From: Erysipelotrichaceae bacterium OPF54
Lineage (GTDB): Bacteria; Bacillota_I; Bacilli_A; Erysipelotrichales; Erysipelotrichaceae
NCBI GenBank assembly: GCA_022834735.1
Contig: BQKD01000001.1
Span: 473,659-537,658 of the forward strand
DNA: 64,000 nucleotides
Direction of reading: 5' to 3'
The notes under the pieces are model-generated. The model searched no databases and was not told the DNA's origin. It was given only the letters and a program-made list of their open reading frames with translations. This document shows, one piece after another, positions 54,738 to 63,775 of this stretch; position 1 is the first letter of the stretch, and every line of letters starts with the position of its first letter. A program made the translations under genes and the position numbers.

Positions 54738-55220
54738 TTAAATGCCGACAGCCTTGAGCACCTGATCGTAGTGCGGCTCATGGCCGACCTCGTCAACATA
54801 TTCGACATAAGTCAGTTTGCCATCTTCATCGGTTACAAATACACTGCGCGCCAGCAGACCGTTCTCGCTCATACGCGTACCCGTCTTCTTCGCAAAATCG
54901 TGTTCCTTGAAATCGCTAGTCGTCAATACATTTCCCTGATGTGCCTGGCACCAGCGCTCAAGCGCAAACGGCAGATCCATCGATACAGAAATGACCTGAA
55001 CATCATCATATCCTTTGACATATTCCATGAATTTCGCAAGCTCCAGGCTGCATACGCCCGTATCCACGCTAGGAACCGCTAAAATGATCTTCTTTCCTTT
55101 TTCCTCCATCGGACGGAAAGGATGCATATCCGTCGTCACGACCTCAAAGTCAGGCATTTGTTCGCCAGCCTTTAATTGCGTACCTTCCAAAGTTACAGGA
55201 TTTCCTAAAAATGTTGTCAT
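54738..55220 (-). CDS. tpx: Thiol peroxidase
   Basis: The 160-residue atypical 2-Cys peroxiredoxin reduces hydrogen and alkyl hydroperoxides with thioredoxin. Peroxidatic Cys in PSVDTGVCSLE (about residue 60), resolving Cys in RWCQAH (about 94) and the substrate-binding Arg in ARSVFV. ATG 55220 has GGAGG upstream; an earlier in-frame ATG would add nine residues without a site. Monocistronic. Confidence 0.95.
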   Translation of the reverse strand: MTTFLGNPVTLEGTQLKAGEQMPDFEVVTTDMHPFRPMEEKGKKIILAVPSVDTGVCSLELAKFMEYVKGYDDVQVISVSMDLPFALERWCQAHQGNVLTTSDFKEHDFAKKTGTRMSENGLLARSVFVTDEDGKLTYVEYVDEVGHEPHYDQVLKAVGI

Positions 55221-55358
55221 TTTATATCCTCCTTCATTACTCTTCATAGTAGTGGTTTGACTTCAAAGTATAAAGCGAAACGCCCCCTAACAAAAACGTA
55301 ATACGAAAAAAATACAATGCACTATAATGGATCCAGAAGAAAAAAGGAGGACAAGCCT

Positions 55359-56441
55359 TTGCACACATATATCGAAGTCATTCATACGGCACTGATCGCA
55401 TTTCCGCTCATTGCCATGCTTTTCACCTTGCCCTACATGCTTTATAACTATCACAAGTACGGTTCTGTTTTCTCCCTGAAAGTCGTGATCGTCTATTCCT
55501 TCATCTTGTATATGATGACCGTATACTTTCTGGTCATCCTGCCGCTGCCCTCGATTGCCAGCGTGGCAGCCAGTCCGGGAGTCAGGCCGCAGCTGATCCC
55601 TTTCCATTTCCTGCATGATATTGCCGAATACGCAGACAAAAATCACGTTCCGCTCTGGAAAAACCAGGCCCTTTTCCAGGTCCTGTTCAATGTCGTCATG
55701 TTCATTCCTTTCGGAATGTATCTGCGTTATTACTTCCGGTGCACATGGAAAAAAGCGCTCCTTTATTCATTCTGCTTCACTCTGTTTCTTGAGACGACCC
55801 AGCTGAGCGGAATATACGGGATATATCCGAAACCGTTTCGAATGTTTGATGTGGATGATCTGATCGCCAATACGACAGGCGGAATGATCGGCTATGCTCT
55901 CATGAATATGATCCGTTTCCTTCTCCCTTCCAGATCGCGGCTTGATCAGAAAAGCTATGAACTCGGAAAACGGGTATCGTTCTTTCGACGGACGCTGGCC
56001 GTTTTATGCGACCTCGCTTTTTCCGCCACGATCGCAGGCATGCTCAGTCTGCTGATACCCCACACTTTTTCCTTGTGGTTCGTGTTGTATTATATACTCA
56101 GTACCGGCAAAACACGCAAGCGCACGCCAGGAATGGCCCTGACCAGCCTGCGCCTGTATTCCACGATACCGCCACACACAAAAAAGATCGAATTGTGGCA
56201 GATCATCATCCGCTATTTATCGATCTTTTCGGTCTTTTATTTCTTCCCGGCCGCCATGTGCCATCTGCTTTCTGCCGCACGATTAGGGACCGGCCTGTTC
56301 GTGATCGCCTATATGGTCTTTATGGCCGTGATCTTCTTTCGCATCATAGAACGCCGACCTGTCTTCTTTTCGAAATGGTCCGGCACGATCGTGGAATCGG
56401 ATATCGAGGAACTCGAAAAACATGAAAGGCAAAAAGGATAG
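55359..56441 (+). CDS. VanZ-like plus RDD fusion membrane protein
   Basis: The 360-residue protein with about 9-10 helices. The first half is VanZ-like: FNVVMFIPFGMYLRYYFRCT, FCFTLFLETTQLSGIYGIYP and FDVDDLIANTTGGMIGYALM. The second half is an RDD domain (KRVSFFRRTLAVLCDLAFSA; KTRKRTPGMALTSLRL). The start is a TTG at 55359: AAAGGAGG lies exactly eight bases before it and no in-frame ATG has a site. VanZ-type proteins affect lipoglycopeptide or polysaccharide sensitivity. It ends 15 bases before the third small-RNA element. Confidence 0.85.
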   Translation: MHTYIEVIHTALIAFPLIAMLFTLPYMLYNYHKYGSVFSLKVVIVYSFILYMMTVYFLVILPLPSIASVAASPGVRPQLIPFHFLHDIAEYADKNHVPLWKNQALFQVLFNVVMFIPFGMYLRYYFRCTWKKALLYSFCFTLFLETTQLSGIYGIYPKPFRMFDVDDLIANTTGGMIGYALMNMIRFLLPSRSRLDQKSYELGKRVSFFRRTLAVLCDLAFSATIAGMLSLLIPHTFSLWFVLYYILSTGKTRKRTPGMALTSLRLYSTIPPHTKKIELWQIIIRYLSIFSVFYFFPAAMCHLLSAARLGTGLFVIAYMVFMAVIFFRIIERRPVFFSKWSGTIVESDIEELEKHERQKG

Positions 56442-56457
56442 TTATGATCTTCCAACG

Positions 56458-56538
56458 AAAAAAGGCCTCCGACGAGGCCTTTTTCCAAGAAAGTTTTAAG
56501 AAAGGGAATTTGATTATGAAGTGAGCTTGTTTCAGCTC
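56458..56538 (-). ncRNA. Repeated small-RNA candidate, copy 3
   Basis: On the minus strand: -35 TTGGAA (56574-56569), 18 bp, -10 TTTAAT (56550-56545), hairpin GTGAGCTG / CAGCTCAC with a loop one base shorter than in copies 1 and 2, the identical linker, and the GGCCTC-GTCG-GAGGCC terminator with T6. Here both flanking genes are on the plus strand, so a minus-strand transcript cannot be the 3' tail of a neighbouring gene. The hairpin also serves as plus-strand terminator of the VanZ-RDD gene. Confidence 0.7.
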
Positions 56539-56650
56539 ACTAGTATTAAATCAAAATTCTCTTTTTTGTTCCAACGCAATGCTCAGGAATTTCTCTTTTT
56601 TCTTTCGTAAGGTATAATTGAATTAAAATTGGAAACAAGGAGGACAGGAT

Positions 56651-57211
56651 ATGAGAATAATTTCCGGAAGTGCGCGGGGAACACACATCGAAGCACCCGA
56701 AGGGCACGATACCCGACCGGTAACCGACAAGATCCGTCAGTCTTTATTTAATATATGGCAGTGGGATATTCCGGGCAGCCACTTTCTTGATGTGTTTTCC
56801 GGCAGCGGCAGCATGGGACTTGAAGCCCTTTCGCGCGGCGCCGACCGTGTCGTCATGATCGAAAAAGCGCCGAAAGCTGTCAAAGTCATCAATCAGAACA
56901 TAAAAAAATGTCATTTAGAAAATAAAAATGTACAGGTGCTCGCAGCCAATGTCTTTACCGCTCTGCCCGCGCTTCATGAAAAATTCGATATCATCTATCT
57001 CGATCCGCCCTATACGGTAGACGAAATCTTTCAGCCGGTCATGGAACTGCTTGGCAGCCTCGACCTGCTCAACGAGGATGGGATCGTAGTGATCCGTACC
57101 AGAAAGGAAAAGGAAATGGATGAGGAATATGGCAGGCTGGAAAAATACCGCGATAAAGTATACGGCATTTCCCGGGCCCATTTCTATCGTCTCAAGGAGA
57201 AGGAATCATGA
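56651..57211 (+). CDS. rsmD: 16S rRNA m2G966 methyltransferase
   Basis: The 186-residue SAM-dependent methyltransferase modifies 16S rRNA during 30S assembly. It has RIISGSARG at the N-terminus, RPVTDKIRQSLFNI, the SAM loop FLDVFSGSGSMGLEALSRGA and the catalytic YLDPPY. AGGAGG upstream of the ATG. First gene of a six-gene plus-strand run with overlapping ends; coaD, its usual partner, is not next. Confidence 0.95.
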   Translation: MRIISGSARGTHIEAPEGHDTRPVTDKIRQSLFNIWQWDIPGSHFLDVFSGSGSMGLEALSRGADRVVMIEKAPKAVKVINQNIKKCHLENKNVQVLAANVFTALPALHEKFDIIYLDPPYTVDEIFQPVMELLGSLDLLNEDGIVVIRTRKEKEMDEEYGRLEKYRDKVYGISRAHFYRLKEKES

Positions 57212-58128
57212 AGAAAAACTACTTTACCGTCTCATCCGCCAGCGATCATACGCCGCTGAGCGTCATGGAAATGATCCCCGATCAGGTGGATGGGGTCATG
57301 CAGCTCGTACACGGCATGGCAGAACACAAGGAACGCTACCTTCCGTTCATGTACTATCTGGCCCGCCACAACATCGCCACCATCATTCATGATCACCGGG
57401 GACACGGTTACACCGCCAAAAATGAAGAGGAGCTTGGATTTTTCAATGAAGAAAACGCCCAGTATATCGTCGAGGACGTAAACGATATATACAAGATCAT
57501 GAAAGCGCAGTTTCCAGACGTGCCCTATACTTTGTTCGGCCATTCCATGGGATCCCTGGTCGTAAGAAAATATCTGCAGCAGTACGATGACCAGATCGAT
57601 CGGCTCATCGTGTGCGGCGCGCCCGGAAACAATCCTTTGGTCGACTACGGCCTGCTGCTCGTTGAAAAACTCGAAAAAAGATACGGCAAACATCACCGCT
57701 CAAAAATCGTTACGAGCCTTTCGACCGGAATGTATGACCGCAAATTCGAAGGAAAGCAGAAAAATCGCTGGATCAGCGCCGACGAGGACAATGTGCGCGC
57801 CTTCAACAGCCATGAAAAAGATGCCTTTACCTTTACTCTGAATGGTTATAAAAATCTTTTTCAGCTTGTCAAGGACGTCTACGATCCCGAAAACTGGAAA
57901 AAGGCCAATGTGAACATGCCCGTGCTGTTTATTGCAGGAGAAGACGACCCCGTCATCCTGTCTACAGAAAAATGGATCGAAGCGCAGCGCTTTTTAAAAG
58001 CCCAGGGCTATAAAAATGTCAAAGGCATCCTGTTTGAAGGCATGCGTCATGAAATTCTCAATGAAAAAAATAAAGATCTGGTTTACCGGCATATTCTCGA
58101 ATTCGTGCAGGAAAGGAACGTATCATGA
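57208..58128 (+). CDS. Alpha/beta hydrolase, monoacylglycerol-lipase-like
   Basis: The 306-residue serine hydrolase has VHGMAEHKERY (oxyanion region), IIHDHRGHGYT, nucleophile Ser in LFGHSMGSLVV (about residue 113), Asp in GEDDPVI and His in GMRHEIL. It acts on lysophospholipids or esters, with no signal peptide. Overlaps rsmD by four bases and corA by four. Confidence 0.92.
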   Translation: MKKNYFTVSSASDHTPLSVMEMIPDQVDGVMQLVHGMAEHKERYLPFMYYLARHNIATIIHDHRGHGYTAKNEEELGFFNEENAQYIVEDVNDIYKIMKAQFPDVPYTLFGHSMGSLVVRKYLQQYDDQIDRLIVCGAPGNNPLVDYGLLLVEKLEKRYGKHHRSKIVTSLSTGMYDRKFEGKQKNRWISADEDNVRAFNSHEKDAFTFTLNGYKNLFQLVKDVYDPENWKKANVNMPVLFIAGEDDPVILSTEKWIEAQRFLKAQGYKNVKGILFEGMRHEILNEKNKDLVYRHILEFVQERNVS

Positions 58129-59012
58129 GGATCGAATGGAAAAACAACGAGACATCCAATGCGATCGAAATCGATACCACGTCTGATTTCAAGAAAAAAT
58201 ATCCTCATTTGTTTGACCGGACCCTTGTCGGCAAATCGATCGACGAGATCCATTTCTGCAAAGCCAATCACTACAAAAATATCACGTCAGGCAGCTTTGT
58301 GATGCCTGAAAAGCACGATCCGTCCGAAAGCCGGATCGTCTTCGCATTCTGTATCGCTGACAACACGTTGTATTTTCTTGACGATGCCAACAAGGTCGAG
58401 ACGATGCTGACCGCCATGCAGAAGGAATTCGAATATATGCTCACGACCCCGATGGTCTTCCTGCTCGATTTTATGCAGTATATGATCACCGATGACGTAT
58501 ACTATCTGCAGAGCTATGAGGAACGGCTGTCCCAGCTCGAAGAACAGCTCAAGCACGGCATTGCAAAAAATCTCGATCAGCACATCATGGGAATCCGCAA
58601 GAATCTCAACAGTATGGGCATGTATTATGAACAGCTGCTCGATCTGGGCGAGACGCTCGAACAAGTCGTGCTGCAGGAAAAGGACGAGCTTGCCGACAAT
58701 CTGCTCAGCCTGTACAATTCGCGCGTCAACCAGCTGTATTCGATGGTACAGACGATCAAAGACTATGCTTCGCAGCTTTCCAGCCTTTCGCAGAATCTCA
58801 TGGCAGCCAGACAGAACAATATAACCCAGTTCCTGACCGGCGTCACCACGATCTTTCTGCCCCTCACGCTCGTGACCGGCTGGTTCGGAATGAACTTCCG
58901 GTACCTGCCCTTCATCTATACGCGCGAAGGCTTTATCGGAACATGCGCATTCTGTGTGATCGTTCTGGCTATCGAAATCATTATTTTCAATAAGAAAAAC
59001 CTGTTCAAGTAA
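58125..59012 (+). CDS. CorA-family divalent cation channel
   Basis: The 295-residue protein has a long cytoplasmic helical domain and two C-terminal helices. The signature loop reads FGMNF (GMN) after the first helix (about residue 266). It transports Mg2+ or Co2+ across the inner membrane as a pentamer. Coupled to the hydrolase gene by ATGA; 20 bases before proC. Confidence 0.92.
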   Translation: MRIEWKNNETSNAIEIDTTSDFKKKYPHLFDRTLVGKSIDEIHFCKANHYKNITSGSFVMPEKHDPSESRIVFAFCIADNTLYFLDDANKVETMLTAMQKEFEYMLTTPMVFLLDFMQYMITDDVYYLQSYEERLSQLEEQLKHGIAKNLDQHIMGIRKNLNSMGMYYEQLLDLGETLEQVVLQEKDELADNLLSLYNSRVNQLYSMVQTIKDYASQLSSLSQNLMAARQNNITQFLTGVTTIFLPLTLVTGWFGMNFRYLPFIYTREGFIGTCAFCVIVLAIEIIIFNKKNLFK

Positions 59013-59032
59013 ACAGGATAGAGAGGACTCAT

Positions 59033-59800
59033 ATGAAATTAGGAATGATCGGCTTTGGAAATATGGCAACCGCCATGCTCGAAGGCCTTCTTTTAAAAAA
59101 CACGATCTGCCCCCGGGACGTGTACGTATGTGCCGCCCATTACGACACCTTAAAAGAAAGAGCACAGAAATATGGAGCCAATGCCTGTGAAAAGGCTCAG
59201 GAAGTCATCGACCGCTGCGACATGATCCTGCTTGCCGTCAAACCGTACCAGGCGCAGGAAGTATGTGCGTCGCTCGACTTCAAAAATAAAACGGTTGTTT
59301 CTGTGATGGCCGGCCAGCCCTTTGACAAGCTGTCCGGTATCGTAAAAAACGGCGCCCTGATCTGTACGATCCCCAATACCCCGATCGCGGTCGCGCAGGG
59401 CATCCTGCTTGTCGAAAACAGGACCAGCGCTTCAGAAAAGCAGTACGAGCAGTTCGAACAGCTGTTTTCAGCCGTCTCTTTGATCGTGCAGGTCGACGCA
59501 GAACACATGAATATTGCGATGGTGCTCTCGAGCTGCGCGCCAGCCTTTACCGAAATGTATCTTGAAGCGCTTGGCGATGCAGGAGTAAAATACGGGCTCA
59601 AACGCAGCGAAGCCTATGATCTGGCCGCTAAAATGATCGAAGGGGTCGGTGCCTTGTATCTGGCTCAGAAAAATCATCCTGGCGCTATGAAGGACGCGGT
59701 ATGTTCGCCAGGCGGAACGACCATCAAAGGTGTATGCGCCCTGGAGAAGGAAGGATTTCGCAATGCCGTGATCTCGGCCGTGGACGCGATCGAACAATAG
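59033..59800 (+). CDS. proC: Pyrroline-5-carboxylate reductase
   Basis: The 255-residue enzyme for the last step of proline synthesis. The NAD(P)H motif is MIGFGNMATAML at residues 5-16, then LAVKPYQ, IPNTPIAVAQG and the C-terminal signature VCSPGGTTIKGVCALEKEGF. Slightly shorter than the usual 265-270. Ribosome site AGAGAGGA. Confidence 0.95.
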   Translation: MKLGMIGFGNMATAMLEGLLLKNTICPRDVYVCAAHYDTLKERAQKYGANACEKAQEVIDRCDMILLAVKPYQAQEVCASLDFKNKTVVSVMAGQPFDKLSGIVKNGALICTIPNTPIAVAQGILLVENRTSASEKQYEQFEQLFSAVSLIVQVDAEHMNIAMVLSSCAPAFTEMYLEALGDAGVKYGLKRSEAYDLAAKMIEGVGALYLAQKNHPGAMKDAVCSPGGTTIKGVCALEKEGFRNAVISAVDAIEQ

Positions 59801-59803
59801 ATC

Positions 59804-60714
59804 ATGGAACTGAGAGTTTTAAGATATTTTCTGACCGTTGTCGAGGAGGGAAATATTTCTGCGGCTGCGCAGACCCTTTTTATGACCCAGCCCACTTTGT
59901 CCCGCCAGCTTCATGATCTGGAAAAAGAACTGGGAGCGACGTTGTTTATCCGGGGAAAACGCGAGATAACGCTGACCGAGGAAGGGATCCTGCTTCGCGA
60001 AAGAGCACAGGAGCTCGTTTTGCTCGCCGATCGGATGGGACAGGAATTCGCCGGCAGAAAAGGAGAGGTTTCCGGGACCATCGCGGTCGGCTGTGTCGAA
60101 AGCATGGGATCGCAGCTCATGACCAAGCTCATGGTCGAATTTTACAAAAGGTATCCCCGCGTCCGTTTCCAGCTCGACAACATGACGACCGACGACATCC
60201 GGATGCGTCTTGATCACGGCGTGCTCGATGTGGGGCTTCTGATCGAGCCGGCCGACACGGAACGGTTTTCCTTTCTGCGTTTTCCGCTCGATGAACGATG
60301 GGGGATCACGGTACGGGCCGATGATCCGCTGGCAGGTTACGAATATGTTCTTCCTGCCGATGTGGAAAAGAGAACGCTCATCATCCCATCCCGGCCGGCT
60401 GTTCGAAACGAATTCCTCAGCTGGTTCGGAAAATCCGAACATGAGCTTTCCATCATGTGTAGCGAGGCGCTGTTTTCCAATTCGATGTATCTTGTCGAGG
60501 AAGGGGCTATGTGGCATTTGGCCTGGAAGGGTGTGTAGGCGCCATTCAGAATCCGAACCTGAAATTCGTGCCCATTTTTCCGTATCATGCCACGCACAGC
60601 CTTATGGCATGGAAGAAGAACCGGACCGCCTCGGTCTGCGTGAAGACATTCCTCGATTTCTGCATCAATTACATAAAGGACAATACAAACTATGATAAAA
60701 CTTCTGGCAGTTGA
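59804..60714 (+). pseudogene. LysR-family regulator, frameshifted near the C-terminus
   Basis: A typical LysR helix-turn-helix (NISAAAQTLFMTQPTLSRQL, residues 18-37) and most of the effector domain are present to about residue 236 (YLVEEGAM). The frame then reads WHLAWKGV and stops at 60538. The +1 frame from 60511 continues with VAFGLEGCVGAIQNP, FVPIFPYHATHSLMAWKKNR and ends at 60714, exactly as a LysR C-terminus should. Loss of one G at about 60511 explains it. The DNA-binding part may still be made. It lies three bases after proC and overlaps the next gene by 23 bases. Confidence 0.85.
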
Positions 60715-61525
60715 CATGGACGGGACATGCCTCGATCCGTTGTCGCGATTTTCGAAAGCAACTCTCGAAGCCTTGTACAAGGCCAAAGCAGCCGGTATCG
60801 AGATCGTGCCGACAACCGGGAGGGCGCTGGCCTGTCTGCCGCATACTCTCAAGGAGCATCCCGACCTGTTCCGTTATGTCATTTCTTCCAACGGCGCACT
60901 GGTCAAGGACACAAAAACACAAAAGGAGCTGTTCAGGAACCGGATCCCGCCCTATCTGATCGAAGAACTCGTGCACCGGTTCAAAAAGGAACGCGTATTC
61001 GCAGCAGCTCATATTGGCAGCGAATACTGGGTGAACGGCAGGATGATGCAGATGCAGGGACGGCTCGTTTTCGGAAAGGATGCCAGAGAAACCGTTATTT
61101 CCAGCGATCTTTTTGCGGACCTGCTCAAAAATAAAAACTATGTCGAGGAAATTCAGCTGTATTTTCTGGGCAGAAGGCAGAAAGAACGGGTCCGTGCTCT
61201 GCTTTCCGACCTTCATGAACTGCATGGTGCCTTTACACCAGCTTACGTGGAAATATTCGACAAGGAAAGCTCGAAAGGAAAGGCCCTGAAAAAGCTGGCC
61301 GGACATCTTGGGATCGAAAAAGACGAGATCGCCTGCATCGGCGACGGGGAAAACGATGTCTTCATGTTCGAAGTGGCAGGAAGCTCGTTTGCGATGGGCA
61401 ATGCAGAACAGGCCGTGAAGGAAAAGGCGGCTTATGTGACCCGTTCGAATCGTAAAAATGGTGTTGCTTGCGCAATAGAGCATATTTTAACAACTCCCTC
61501 TACAGGTGGGGATGAATTGCGTTAA
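60692..61525 (+). CDS. Cof-type HAD phosphatase
   Basis: 277 residues. Motif I AVDMDGTCLD, motif II PTTGRA, the motif III lysine in ESSKGKALKKL and motif IV IGDGENDVFMF. C2 cap between. A sugar-phosphate or cofactor phosphatase of unknown substrate, distinct from the Cof protein at 33664. The start overlaps the tail of the lysR frame by 23 bases, so it is the last coupled gene of the run. Confidence 0.9.
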   Translation: MIKLLAVDMDGTCLDPLSRFSKATLEALYKAKAAGIEIVPTTGRALACLPHTLKEHPDLFRYVISSNGALVKDTKTQKELFRNRIPPYLIEELVHRFKKERVFAAAHIGSEYWVNGRMMQMQGRLVFGKDARETVISSDLFADLLKNKNYVEEIQLYFLGRRQKERVRALLSDLHELHGAFTPAYVEIFDKESSKGKALKKLAGHLGIEKDEIACIGDGENDVFMFEVAGSSFAMGNAEQAVKEKAAYVTRSNRKNGVACAIEHILTTPSTGGDELR

Positions 61526-61954
61526 GGAAAACTATGAAGCAATACAGAGAAGCCTCCGAATGCTTTTTTTGTAATGATTAGCTAATTATTGATTCCCATT
61601 TGGCAAATACCGAAGAAAAGTGCGGAATGACACAATTTCCGGCAGACTCAAAGAGATCTTTAAGTGGATGTCAGATTTTCCGCACGACCTAAAAGCGAAT
61701 GATCGAAATTCATCAATGCCTGCAAGTCCGCTTCAAGCAGGCTGGCGAAAAGAAAATTCCCCGGGATTCGCCAGAAGCTATGGAAAGAGTTCTTCTGGTC
61801 AAGGAGCTCCCGGTCTTGGCCGCAGAAGATCCGCTGAAACGCGGTTCGTTGCAATGGTTGTATATTAGCTAGGCAGATCACTGCTGCCATGGAAAAGTGC
61901 ATGAAATGGTCAATGTGCTGTATGTGTTTCTTAAAGAAATTATAAAATGAAGTT
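61526..61954. other. Gene-free stretch, probable decayed sequence
   Basis: No supported gene in 429 bases. Several short frames exist on both strands (up to about 80-110 codons) without ribosome sites or recognisable motifs. GC content stays gene-like in the middle (61700-61850), so this may be the remains of a lost gene. The last 60 bases are AT-rich and should hold the promoter for the gene at 61955. Confidence 0.4.
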
Positions 61955-62539
61955 ATGAAACTGGAAGACATGATCGAAGCGATCCAAAAGGATCCGCGCA
62001 ATGAAAGCTATACGAAAAGGGGGATCCCGCCTATTGTGCAGATCAGTGAACGGGCAAAGATCCTTATCATTGGGCAGGCGCCCGGACGCAAGGTCGAAGA
62101 AACCTTGATCCCGTTCAACGATCAATCGGGAGCCACTTTGCGAAAATGGCTCGGGATCGATGAAAAGACGTTTTATTCGGACCAGATCGCCATTATGCCG
62201 ATGGATTTCTATTTTCCGGGAAAAGGGAAAAGCGGCGATCTTCCGCCAAGGAAGTTCATGGCAGCCTATCACGAACAAATGCGAAAACTGCTGCCAAATA
62301 TCCGGCTGACAATTCTGATCGGGAAATACGCGATCGACCATTATCTGAAAAAGGAAAAATATCCGACATTGACAGAAACGGTCCGTCACTATGAACAGTA
62401 TCTGCCAGCCTATTTCCCGATCGTTCATCCAAGCCCGTTGAATTACGGATGGAGAAAGAAAAATCCGTGGTTCGAACAGGAAGTGGTCCCTGCGCTGCAG
62501 ACCAGGATACACGCGATCCTGAAGGAAAAAGAGGTCTAG
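61955..62539 (+). CDS. Uracil-DNA glycosylase-superfamily protein
   Basis: The 194-residue protein has the two superfamily signatures IIGQAPGRKVEET (motif 1, around residue 38) and HPSPLNYGWRKKNPW (motif 2, around 152). In between are IAIMPMDFYFPG and LTILIGKYAIDHYL. Motif 1 carries GQAPG with no Asp after the glycine run as in UNG (GQDPY), closer to families 4/5 and other small glycosylases. Removal of uracil or another damaged base is likely but not proven. Confidence 0.82.
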   Translation: MKLEDMIEAIQKDPRNESYTKRGIPPIVQISERAKILIIGQAPGRKVEETLIPFNDQSGATLRKWLGIDEKTFYSDQIAIMPMDFYFPGKGKSGDLPPRKFMAAYHEQMRKLLPNIRLTILIGKYAIDHYLKKEKYPTLTETVRHYEQYLPAYFPIVHPSPLNYGWRKKNPWFEQEVVPALQTRIHAILKEKEV

Positions 62540-62570
62540 AACACTATGCTTTCAAAGCATAGACACTATG

Positions 62571-62607
62571 AAGAACAGGCATTTTACTGTGCCCGTTCTT
62601 TTTTTTA
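62571..62607 (+). terminator. Intrinsic terminator after the glycosylase-like gene
   Basis: AAGAACAGGCA and TGCCCGTTCTT pair around an eight-base loop, followed by T8. A smaller hairpin ATGCTTT / AAAGCAT precedes it at 62546. Confidence 0.9.
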
Positions 62608-62636
62608 ATATAGAAGCAACAAGGAGGCATAGAAAG

Positions 62637-63374
62637 ATGTATCAGGACATTTTGAAAAAATATCATGAAGATCTGGAGGAAAATAATGGACAGATGATTT
62701 TCCGCTGGGAATACTTTGCGGCAGAAGATGTGGCAGGCCATTCAAAGCTTGACGGGAAAACACGCTGCATGGCCATCCTGGCTGTCCTGCTCGGCTGCCA
62801 GGGAAAAGAAGAATTCAAAAGAATGCTCCAGGTCGCGCTGGATTGCGGCGTGAGTCCGGTCCAGGCAAAGGAAATTGTCTATCAGGCAACGGCTTATCTG
62901 GGCATGGGCCGGGTCGCTCCGTTTTATAAGGTGGTCGACAAAGTTTTCAAAAAGAGAAATATCGTGATCGCGGACGATCGCCAGACAACAACGATGGAAG
63001 ATCGTATGCGCAAAGGCAACGATATCCAGATCGCCTATTTTGGTGAAGGCATGAGAGATTCGTGGCAGAAAGCGCCTGAAGCTACGGCGCACATCCAGAA
63101 GTGGCTGGCTGCCAACTGTTTCGGAGATTACTATACGCGTGCCGGGCTGACAGACAATCAGCGCGAAATGATCACATTCTGCTTTATTCTCGGCCAGGGA
63201 GGATGCGAAAATCAGCTGCGCGGACACACGAACGGCAATATGAATCTTGGCAACGATCATGCGTTCCTTGTCGATGTGATTTCCCAGTGCGTACCGTTTA
63301 TCGGCTATCCACGAAGCCTGAACGCACTGAATGTGGTCAATGAAATCCAGAAACAGAGAGAGGAGAATAAATAA
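62637..63374 (+). CDS. Carboxymuconolactone decarboxylase (AhpD-like) family protein
   Basis: The 245-residue protein has two CMD domains. The first has KTRCMAILAVLLGCQGKEEF and ALDCGVSPVQAKEIVYQATAY; the second has LTDNQREMITFCFILGQGGCENQLRGH, where the usual CxxC redox pair is absent. Function in this tandem form is unknown; a thiol or lactone chemistry is expected. AGGAGG before the ATG. Its stop overlaps the cupin start, and the next gene is flavodoxin-like, so the three form a small redox or detoxification unit. Confidence 0.82.
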   Translation: MYQDILKKYHEDLEENNGQMIFRWEYFAAEDVAGHSKLDGKTRCMAILAVLLGCQGKEEFKRMLQVALDCGVSPVQAKEIVYQATAYLGMGRVAPFYKVVDKVFKKRNIVIADDRQTTTMEDRMRKGNDIQIAYFGEGMRDSWQKAPEATAHIQKWLAANCFGDYYTRAGLTDNQREMITFCFILGQGGCENQLRGHTNGNMNLGNDHAFLVDVISQCVPFIGYPRSLNALNVVNEIQKQREENK

Positions 63375-63775
63375 TGAGCGAATTTAAACCGGTCTTCACA
63401 AAAGGAGAAGTCAATCCGTTCGGACAGTTCTTCGAAGGAACGAGCTATCTGAACATGCTTTCAAAAGAAGATGTTAGCATCGGGGATGTCATCTTCGAAC
63501 CGGGCTGCATCAATCACTGGCATATCCATCACGCAAGCCAGGGCGGCGGACAGATACTGCTCTGCCTTGCAGGACATGGCTGGTATCAGGAAGAAGGAAA
63601 ACCGGCACAGGCTCTGGAAGCCGGAAGTTTCGTAAAGATCCCTGCCAATGTCAAGCACTGGCATGGGGCGGCCAAAGATGACTGGTTCGAACATATCTCG
63701 ATCGAAGTGCCGGGAAAAGACACATCGACCGAATGGTGCGAACCGGTCAGCGAAAAGGAGTATCTTGCATTATGA
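63374..63775 (+). CDS. Small cupin protein
   Basis: The 133-residue single-domain cupin has INHWHIHHASQGGGQILL (His ligands) and IPANVKHWHGAAKDDWFEHI (second motif). It is of the type often encoded next to CMD-family genes. A metal-bound small-molecule enzyme is likely. Overlaps its neighbours by one and four bases. Confidence 0.87.
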   Translation: MSEFKPVFTKGEVNPFGQFFEGTSYLNMLSKEDVSIGDVIFEPGCINHWHIHHASQGGGQILLCLAGHGWYQEEGKPAQALEAGSFVKIPANVKHWHGAAKDDWFEHISIEVPGKDTSTEWCEPVSEKEYLAL

